Origin: JAYOFM01 sp038117225
GTDB taxonomy: Bacteria > Pseudomonadota > Alphaproteobacteria > Rhodospirillales > Casp-alpha2
Assembly (NCBI GenBank): GCA_038117225.1
Contig: JAYOFM010000010.1
Coordinates: forward strand, 1-45,092
Reading direction: 5' to 3'
Length of the DNA stretch: 45,092 bases
Of the stretch, positions 8,161 through 14,124 are shown in pieces (position 1 is the first letter of the stretch; every line of letters starts with the position of its first letter). The position numbers were made by a program, and so were the translations under genes. Under the pieces are notes generated by a model. The model did not search any database. It was not told where the DNA came from and saw nothing but the letters and a program-made list of their open reading frames with translations.

Positions 8161-9213
8161 GTGGCCGAAGCGAAGGCCACCGAACAGCTGCACCGTGACG
8201 CCATCGTCATCGACGGTCAGGGCGTCGGCGTGCTAATGCCGGTGATGTTGACGCCGCAGCCAGACCACGACGGTGTCAGCTTCATCGACCGGGCACTTAA
8301 GGCCGGCGTGACGGCGATCAACACATCCATGGGCATCGGCGGCGTGGCCAGCGGCCGCGACGATTTCCGCGGCCTGATCGAGAGCATCCACGGGAACCTT
8401 GTGCATTTCGAACTGGAACCCGATCGCCTTGTTCACGTGGAGACGGCCGATGACATCGTCGCCGCCAAGCAGCAAGGCAAACTCGGCGTCATCTTCGGCG
8501 TGCAAGGCTTGGCGGCAAAAATCGACAACGATATCAACCTGTTGCGGGTGCTACGGAAACTCGGCCTGCGCGTCGCCCAGCTGACGCAGAACGACCGCAA
8601 TAGCTTCGGCTGCGGCTGTCTGGAACCCATCGACAGCGGCCTGACGCAGCTCGGCCGCGCCTGCGTCGCCGAGATGAATCACCTCCGCATCGTCGTCGAC
8701 ATGGCTCACGCCGGCGAACGCACGGCCATCGAGGGCTTGGAGGCGTCGACCCGACCGGCGATCGTCTCTCACGCCAACGCCCGAGCCTTGGCCTCAAGCC
8801 CGCGCAACGCCACGAACGCGATGCTTGACGCGGTGAAGGCGTCGAACGGCGTCATCGGCATCACCGCCTATTCGCCTTTTTGCGAAACAGAACGCGGCCG
8901 GCAGCCGACCCTTGAAAGCTTCGTCGATCACATGGCCTATGTGGTGGATCGCATCGGCGTCGATCACGTGGGCATCGGCTCCGACTTCTTCGATGCCGAA
9001 TCGCCGGTTCGCTTCGACGCCCACGCCCGGCATTACCCGGACGTGGTGCGCGGCTACACGCTGGAGACCATTTACTGCGAGGATTTCAAGCGCGTCGACC
9101 ACCTGCCGCGGCTGACCGGAGCACTGCTCCGGCGCGGTTTCACCGAAGCCGACATCCTGAAGGTGCTGGGCGGAAACTTCCTCCGCGTGTTCCGCGAAGT
9201 CTGGGGCGGCTGA
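8161..9213 (+). CDS. Membrane dipeptidase-like (M19) protein with degenerate metal site
   Basis: This 350-residue protein has the M19/renal dipeptidase fold signatures LGLRVAQLTQND, VVDMAHAGER (His182), IVSHANAR (His204) and GIGSDFFDAE (Asp275). The usual N-terminal His-x-Asp is missing (DGQGVG, with Gln20 and Val22 in its place), and the bridging metal ligand Glu is Gln115. Only part of the di-zinc site therefore remains. Ordinary dipeptidase activity is doubtful; it may act on another substrate, perhaps with one metal. It starts with GTG 8 bp after fdsA and is probably cotranscribed with it. It ends close to a convergent isomerase-like gene. Family membership is firm, function is not known. 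Confidence 0.8.
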   Translation: MAEAKATEQLHRDAIVIDGQGVGVLMPVMLTPQPDHDGVSFIDRALKAGVTAINTSMGIGGVASGRDDFRGLIESIHGNLVHFELEPDRLVHVETADDIVAAKQQGKLGVIFGVQGLAAKIDNDINLLRVLRKLGLRVAQLTQNDRNSFGCGCLEPIDSGLTQLGRACVAEMNHLRIVVDMAHAGERTAIEGLEASTRPAIVSHANARALASSPRNATNAMLDAVKASNGVIGITAYSPFCETERGRQPTLESFVDHMAYVVDRIGVDHVGIGSDFFDAESPVRFDAHARHYPDVVRGYTLETIYCEDFKRVDHLPRLTGALLRRGFTEADILKVLGGNFLRVFREVWGG

Positions 9214-9226
9214 TGTGTCGGCGACT

Positions 9227-10039
9227 CTAGCTCGCTGCCATCGCCACTAGGTCCTCGCGCCCCTTTAGCATGTCATCCAGGGTCCCGAACGCGTTCATGT
9301 AGTGGCCAGAGAAATCCGTCGCCTCGACACGCTTGAACATGTCGGCAAAGTCGATGATGCCGTCGCCCGGATACATGTGCAGTTCATACTCACCATTGTT
9401 GTCGGCGACGCGGACCTCGCCCAGGCGATCCGTCGGCATGCCGTCGAGAAAACCGGCGATGCCCGCCGGCACCAGCGTCGCGTGGTTGATGGTGAACGAC
9501 CAGCCGAGCGCCGGCGAGGTGATGGCGTCGAAATAAAACAGGCATTCCTCGACCGTGTGGGCGAGGTAGTGCACCTCTGCCCGATCCGGTTCCCAGTTGA
9601 GGTTTTCCAGCAAGAGCCGCGCGCCCTTGGTTTCGGCGTAGGCCGTGATGCGCTGCAGGCGGTCGAGCCCGACCTGCATGCGCTGATCCCGGTCGCTGGT
9701 GAAATGGTAACCGGCGTGAACGACGATCCACTCGGCATTCAACATCACCGCCGCGTCCACATACGCGTTCAGGTAGGCATCCACCGCGTCATCCAGAAAC
9801 GGCGACATCTCGGCGACATTGACCGCCGACAGGGTGTGCAAGCCAAGATGAATGCCCTTTTCCGCCGCCCGATCGCGGATGGCGTGGCAGCGCGCCGCGT
9901 CGAAGCTTGCGAGCGCATTAGGCGCGATATCGATCTGGCAATCGATATAGGTGACGTCATTGACCGCCGCCCACTCGACAGCGTCCTCGACGGAAAGTTT
10001 GCGCCCCACATCTATGCCGATGCGGTCCCTGAGGTTCAT
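9227..10039 (-). CDS. Sugar phosphate isomerase/epimerase-like TIM-barrel protein
   Basis: This 270-residue protein fits the xylose isomerase-like TIM-barrel family: GIHLGLHTLSAVN, WIVVHAGYHF, LLLENLNWEPD, FTINHATLVP and VRVADNNGEYELHMYPGDG lie in the expected order. Some usual metal ligands appear changed: the common Asp-x-Gly-His motif reads INHA, and the C-terminal Glu region reads MNAFG. It is therefore a family-level call without a substrate. It is convergent with the dipeptidase-like gene (13 bp gap) and divergent from the alcohol dehydrogenase gene. There is no signal peptide. Confidence 0.75.
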   Translation of the reverse strand: MNLRDRIGIDVGRKLSVEDAVEWAAVNDVTYIDCQIDIAPNALASFDAARCHAIRDRAAEKGIHLGLHTLSAVNVAEMSPFLDDAVDAYLNAYVDAAVMLNAEWIVVHAGYHFTSDRDQRMQVGLDRLQRITAYAETKGARLLLENLNWEPDRAEVHYLAHTVEECLFYFDAITSPALGWSFTINHATLVPAGIAGFLDGMPTDRLGEVRVADNNGEYELHMYPGDGIIDFADMFKRVEATDFSGHYMNAFGTLDDMLKGREDLVAMAAS

Positions 10040-10118
10040 GGCCCTACTCCGTTGGCGTAACCGCCGTTCCAGGCGATATAGTCCCCCGACACGCGATCAC
10101 CGCAAAGGAGAAATGTTC

Positions 10119-11171
10119 GTGAAAGCCCAAGCCATCGTCAAGCACGGCACTCCCCTGCGGGAGATCGAGAAAACGACGCCAGAACCGAACGGCGCGCAGG
10201 TTCTGCTCCGGGTCAGCCATTGCGGTGTCTGCCATTCCGACGTGCACCTCCACGATGGCTATTTCGGCCTCGGCGGGGACAGGACGCTCGACATCACCGG
10301 CGCCCACAGCCTGCCCTTCACCCTGGGCCACGAGATCGAGGGCATCGTCGCGGCGCTCGGCCCCGATGCCGACGGAGTGGCGGTCGGCGACAAGCGCGTG
10401 GTCTACCCGTGGATCGGTTGCGGCACCTGCGCCATTTGCGAACGCGGCGACGAGCATCTTTGCAATGCTCCAGTGGCGCTCGGAGTCAATGTTGATGGCG
10501 GTTACAGCGACCACGTGCTGGTGCCGCATCCGCGCTATCTGCTTGACTACGAAGGTATCACCGACGGCCTGGCGGCGACCTACATGTGCTCCGGCCTCAC
10601 TGCCTACGGCGCGTTAAGGAAGGCGGCGCCTCTGGCATCTGGTGATAGCATCGCCATCGTCGGCCTCGGCGGCGTCGGCATGATGGGCTTGCAATTCGCC
10701 CGCGCCCTCTACCCGGGCGCCCGCATCATGGCCATCGATATCGATCCGGCGACTCGCACCGCAGCGCTCGGCGCCGGCGCGGCAGAAGCGTTCGACCCGG
10801 CGGATCATCGAGCCGGCAAGGCCTTATTCAAGGCGTCCGGTGGCGGCGTGGCGGCGGCGATTGATTTCGTCGGCGCTGAAACCTCGATGGCGTTCGCCAA
10901 CAAGGCCGTCGCCAAGGGTGGCCGATTGATCGTCGTCGGTCTGTTCGGCGGTTCCTTCACCACGCCTATTCCCATGCTGCCGCTGCGCGCTCTGACGATT
11001 CAGGGCTCCTACGTCGGCTCGCTCGCCGAAGCGCACGAAATGATGGGCCTGGTGAAAGCCGGCAGCGTCGATGCCATTCCCATCGAGACGCGCCCCCTCG
11101 ATCAGGCCGGGGCGACGCTGGATGACCTTCGTCACGGCACGGTCGTTGGCCGCGTGGTATTGACACCCTGA
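10119..11171 (+). CDS. Zinc-dependent NAD(P) alcohol dehydrogenase
   Basis: This is a medium-chain dehydrogenase of 350 residues. The catalytic zinc segment HCGVCHSD and GHEIEG are present. The structural zinc site has four cysteines (CGTCAICERGDEHLC), and the Rossmann motif is IVGLGGVGMMGLQFA. The GTG start at 10119 is 8 bases after AAGGAG; an in-frame ATG at 10113 would add two residues but is only 2 bases from that site. The gene lies 79 bp from the divergent isomerase-like gene, and its end nearly meets the convergent gene at 11191. It may oxidise a primary alcohol, and formaldehyde-linked chemistry would suit the neighbouring formate dehydrogenase, but that is conjecture. Confidence 0.88.
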   Translation: MKAQAIVKHGTPLREIEKTTPEPNGAQVLLRVSHCGVCHSDVHLHDGYFGLGGDRTLDITGAHSLPFTLGHEIEGIVAALGPDADGVAVGDKRVVYPWIGCGTCAICERGDEHLCNAPVALGVNVDGGYSDHVLVPHPRYLLDYEGITDGLAATYMCSGLTAYGALRKAAPLASGDSIAIVGLGGVGMMGLQFARALYPGARIMAIDIDPATRTAALGAGAAEAFDPADHRAGKALFKASGGGVAAAIDFVGAETSMAFANKAVAKGGRLIVVGLFGGSFTTPIPMLPLRALTIQGSYVGSLAEAHEMMGLVKAGSVDAIPIETRPLDQAGATLDDLRHGTVVGRVVLTP

Positions 11172-11190
11172 GAAGGAAGCCGGAGACCGC

Positions 11191-11574
11191 TCATTCGGCG
11201 GCGCGGTCGCGAATTTCCTGGGCGATGCGTTGCACCAGCTCACTGCCATCTTCATCATTGGTAATCGCGCGAGTGCGCCGACGAACCTCCTCTTCGATCT
11301 CCGCGTCATGGACGGGGACCTGACGCAGAAGAATGGCCACCAGGGCCTCCAACGCCAAAACGTGTGCGGCGAGGTTGTCGGTCTCCTTGATCCGCTCCGT
11401 AGCGTGACGGCCGAACGCCTCCAACTCTCCGGCGAGATCGACCAGGCGCGCTTCCACCGCCTTGATCTCGGCAAAGACACCTTCTCGCTCGAGATGGCGC
11501 ACGAAGGCCTCGGCCGCGGCGACGATATCCGCGTCCGAGGCCGGGCGATCGTCCACGTCGTCGCGATCCGTCAT
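11191..11574 (-). CDS. Small acidic coiled-coil hypothetical protein
   Basis: I do not recognise this 127-residue protein. It is rich in Glu, Ala, Arg and Leu, with long predicted amphipathic helices: a central stretch around AEIKAVEARLVDLAGELEAF, then ALEALVAILLRQVPVHDAEIEEEVRRRT. There is no signal peptide, membrane segment or cysteine motif. Two in-frame ATGs exist (11586 and 11574); the second gives a more ordinary N-terminus (MTDRDD). It is convergent with the alcohol dehydrogenase. Codon use is like its neighbours, so it is probably a real gene. Confidence 0.6.
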   Translation of the reverse strand: MTDRDDVDDRPASDADIVAAAEAFVRHLEREGVFAEIKAVEARLVDLAGELEAFGRHATERIKETDNLAAHVLALEALVAILLRQVPVHDAEIEEEVRRRTRAITNDEDGSELVQRIAQEIRDRAAE

Positions 11575-11718
11575 GCCACCACCCATCCTGCATAGCCGTT
11601 AACGGTGTAAGGTTAAACGCCTGCTGGCGCCGTGTCATGGCAACGTCGGCGCAATCGCGGTTGTGCGTCTACCATCCAGTGCATTACAATTGCTGTTCAA
11701 CAACTTGAGAGGCGCGAC

Positions 11719-11862
11719 ATGGATTCCCGGTATCGTTCTTTTTGGCTCGGCACCTTCGCCGCCGTCATCGTCGCAGTCATCGCGGGGGGCGTACTCAATT
11801 CATTGGACTCGTCGGCCAGTAGCGAATTCAAGACGTCAAACGTGCGGCTGGGCAACCACTGA
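11719..11862 (+). CDS. 47-residue single-span membrane protein
   Basis: A short ORF starts at the ATG at 11719, with gagagg about 6 bases upstream. It encodes a short charged head (MDSRYRSFW), one hydrophobic helix (LGTFAAVIVAVIAGGVLNSL) and a polar tail. A strong terminator hairpin begins 30 bp after its stop, which supports a discrete transcript. I know no function for it. It lies back to back with the membrane-bound formate dehydrogenase locus but reads in the opposite direction. Confidence 0.6.
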   Translation: MDSRYRSFWLGTFAAVIVAVIAGGVLNSLDSSASSEFKTSNVRLGNH

Positions 11863-11891
11863 GCCAGGCCTGCCGACACCGTACAGGTAAT

Positions 11892-11921
11892 AAAGGGCGG
11901 CTCGATCCGAGCCGCCCTTTT
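11892..11921. terminator. Bidirectional intrinsic terminator
   Basis: A perfect 12-bp stem (aaagggcggctc with gagccgcccttt) closes a 5-base loop. It is flanked by A residues on one side and T residues on the other, so it can end transcription in both directions. It sits between the 47-aa ORF on the plus strand and the end of fdhC on the minus strand. Confidence 0.9.
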
Positions 11922-11960
11922 GGTATTGTGAATGATAACCGCCGCAATGATGGCGCGGGA

Positions 11961-13067
11961 TTACTCGGCAGGTTGGCCGTGTGCCCCCGCCGTCTCCTCG
12001 GCCTCGACCTCGGCGACCCAAAGATTGTGATGTTCCTTGGCCCAATTGACATCGACCTGACCAGTGCCGACAGCATCAAAGGCACCTTCCATACCAATCG
12101 AACCGATATAGATATGGCCAATGATGATGGCGATCATCACGATGGCGACGACGAAATGCCAGAGCACGGAAAGCTGGGTTTCCTGCAGCACGGACAGGGT
12201 CGTCGGTAGATCGGCGCCAAACTTGTTAAGGATCGCGAAGGTACCCGCCCAGGGGCTGATTTCGAACGGGAACATTAAAGCGATACCGGAGACCGCCAGG
12301 GAACCGCCGCCCAGGATCACCGACCAGAAAATGATCTTCTGACCGGCGTTGAAACGGCCAGCGTCCGGATGCAGCCCCTTGGTGAACAAGCCGCCGCCGA
12401 CGGCCAGCCACTTGAGATCGCGCAGCTTCGGAATGTTGTAACGGACCCACAGCACGAACATCAGCACAATTCCGAGAATGAACGCGAAGGCGATATAGTT
12501 GTGCGCCAGCTTGCCATAGTAAGTTACGGCGGCGAACACATCGGCGCCGAGGATTGGTTTCATGACGTAGCGGCCATAGCTCACGTTCAGACCAGTCAAT
12601 GCCAGCACAATGAAACTGGTTGCGGTAATCCAATGGGCTAGGCGTTCCAGCGCATTGAAGCGTTCAATCGTGCGCCCTTGAGGATCTGGGCCGTGCTCGA
12701 TAGTGATTCGCCCGCGCAGCAGGAAGAACAGGGCGATGATGCCGATCATGCCCAGCAGCGTCCATCCACCAGCTTGTGATAGCGGCCCATTCTTGGCGGC
12801 GCGCCAAGTGTCACCGTCCGATTGCACCAGTTGAGCGGCTTTGGCATCCGGAATGGTGACGGTGCCGCGCACGCCTTTACGCACGGCACGCCACATCTCG
12901 GCGCCATCGAGGCTACCCGCGAAACCGCCCGGCACTTGACCTTTACTCTGCGCCCCGGCCGGTGAGATCCATCCGTTTTCGCTCCAGGGTGCCGCGGCAA
13001 CGATCACAGCGAGCGCCAGAACCAGAGCAAGCCGCGTCAACACGCGTGTCAAACTTGATAGCATCAT
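11961..13067 (-). CDS. fdhC: Formate dehydrogenase gamma subunit, cytochrome b556
   Basis: This membrane subunit passes electrons from the periplasmic formate dehydrogenase to quinone. The 368-residue protein has a secretory signal (cleavage likely after SPAGA) and a periplasmic stretch. It then has four hydrophobic helices with candidate haem b histidines in ALERLAHWI, KLAHNYIAF, LWHFVVAI and IIGHIYIG. The start is the ATG at 13067; an ATG at 13064 follows directly. It is the last gene of the operon after fdhB and a small lipoprotein gene, and the bidirectional terminator follows its stop. The unusual N-terminal extension with a signal peptide is typical of FDH gamma chains in this class. 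Confidence 0.93.
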   Translation of the reverse strand: MMLSSLTRVLTRLALVLALAVIVAAAPWSENGWISPAGAQSKGQVPGGFAGSLDGAEMWRAVRKGVRGTVTIPDAKAAQLVQSDGDTWRAAKNGPLSQAGGWTLLGMIGIIALFFLLRGRITIEHGPDPQGRTIERFNALERLAHWITATSFIVLALTGLNVSYGRYVMKPILGADVFAAVTYYGKLAHNYIAFAFILGIVLMFVLWVRYNIPKLRDLKWLAVGGGLFTKGLHPDAGRFNAGQKIIFWSVILGGGSLAVSGIALMFPFEISPWAGTFAILNKFGADLPTTLSVLQETQLSVLWHFVVAIVMIAIIIGHIYIGSIGMEGAFDAVGTGQVDVNWAKEHHNLWVAEVEAEETAGAHGQPAE

Positions 13068-13185
13068 GTTTCCAATCCCCGCAGAAAAGTTCTCATAAAT
13101 CAGCAAATTACCGTGTTAGCCGGTGACGGTTAAGAAACGTCGGCCGCGTCTTTTCGCGAGCCAGCGGCTCCATCATCGCCGACGA

Positions 13186-13392
13186 TCAGGTTCCGCTACC
13201 GGCCTGAAGACGGCCGCGTGTCCGCAATGCCCCGAGTTTCTCCTCGGACAACGGGGTGTTTTTCTTCATCCCCTTGTATACGCCGGGTTCGTAACGCACG
13301 AACCGGTCTTGTTCGCTCTCGCGGCAGCCGCCAAGGACGACCGCGACGATAGCAACTCCGACCATTGTTCGAAGGAATGAGCGCGACGTCAT
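13186..13392 (-). CDS. Small lipoprotein encoded between fdhB and fdhC
   Basis: This 68-residue protein has a lipoprotein signal peptide: basic start (MTSRSFLRTM), hydrophobic core, and lipobox VLGGC with lipidated Cys23. The mature part is about 46 polar residues (QDRFVRYEPGVYKGMKKN...). The ATG has GAGGAAG upstream at good spacing. It sits inside the fdhA-fdhB-fdhC transcription unit, 109 bp after fdhB and about 118 bp before fdhC. A role in assembly or anchoring of the complex is possible but only from context. Confidence 0.72.
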   Translation of the reverse strand: MTSRSFLRTMVGVAIVAVVLGGCRESEQDRFVRYEPGVYKGMKKNTPLSEEKLGALRTRGRLQAGSGT

Positions 13393-13440
13393 GGTGTCTA
13401 CTTCCTCAAATTAAAAGAATCGCTCGTAAGCTCAAATAAT

Positions 13441-13486
13441 AACGGAAGGGGCGGCACGCCGCAAAGGAGTGCCGCCCCGAACCGTT
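13441..13486 (-). other. Strong intercistronic stem-loop after fdhB
   Basis: GGGGCGGCAC (13448-13457) pairs perfectly with GTGCCGCCCC (13469-13478) around an 11-base loop. Flanking AACGG and CCGTT extend the stem across a small internal loop. In the direction of transcription there is no U-run straight after it, so it is not a standard terminator. It could stabilise the upstream fdhAB message or lower expression of the lipoprotein and fdhC. Confidence 0.7.
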
Positions 13487-13501
13487 CATCCTACATGAGG
13501 A

Positions 13502-14098
13502 TCAGGAACCCACTTTCAGTGAATAAGCGGTGCCCCAGCCCCACGCGCCCGAGCCGAAGCCACGGGCGACAACGCGTTCGCGGTAGATGTTGCTGACCGT
13601 GTTGCCGTCACCACCCAAGAGAGCCTTGGTGGCACACATTTCGGCACACAGCGGCAGTTTGCCTTCCGCGAGGCGATTGCGACCGTACTTTTGGAACTCG
13701 GCAGAGGAGTTATCGTCCTCGGGACCGCCGGCGCAGAAGGTACACTTGTCCATCTTGCCACGGCTGCCGTAGTTGCCCGCCTGCGGGAACTGCGGCGCGC
13801 CGAACGGGCACGCGTAGAAGCAGTAACCGCAACCGATGCAGAGGTCCTTGGAGTGCAGGACCACGCCTTCCTCGGTCTGATAGATGCAGTCGACCGGGCA
13901 GACCGCGATGCACGGCGCGTCGGAGCAGTGCATGCAGGCGACCGAGATCGACCTTTCACCGGGTTTACCATCACTGATGGTGACCACCCGGCGCCGATTG
14001 ACGCCCCACGGCACCTCGTGCTCATTTTTGCACGCGGTGACACAGGCGTTGCACTCGATGCAACGTTCGGCGTCGCACAGGAACTTCATTCTAGCCAT
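13502..14098 (-). CDS. fdhB: Formate dehydrogenase beta subunit, four-cluster iron-sulfur protein
   Basis: This 198-residue subunit wires electrons from FdhA to the cytochrome. It carries cysteine groups for four [4Fe-4S] clusters: CDAERCIECNACVTAC, CMHCSDAPCIAVCP, CIGCGYCFYACP, and CTFC with CAEMC. There is no C-terminal membrane anchor, unlike E. coli FdnH, and no signal peptide; export by riding with the Tat signal of FdhA is the usual explanation. It begins 26 bp after fdhA, within the same operon. The call is firm. Confidence 0.94.
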   Translation of the reverse strand: MARMKFLCDAERCIECNACVTACKNEHEVPWGVNRRRVVTISDGKPGERSISVACMHCSDAPCIAVCPVDCIYQTEEGVVLHSKDLCIGCGYCFYACPFGAPQFPQAGNYGSRGKMDKCTFCAGGPEDDNSSAEFQKYGRNRLAEGKLPLCAEMCATKALLGGDGNTVSNIYRERVVARGFGSGAWGWGTAYSLKVGS

Positions 14099-14124
14099 GA
14101 TTTGGTCTCCTTACCTTGGCCCGC

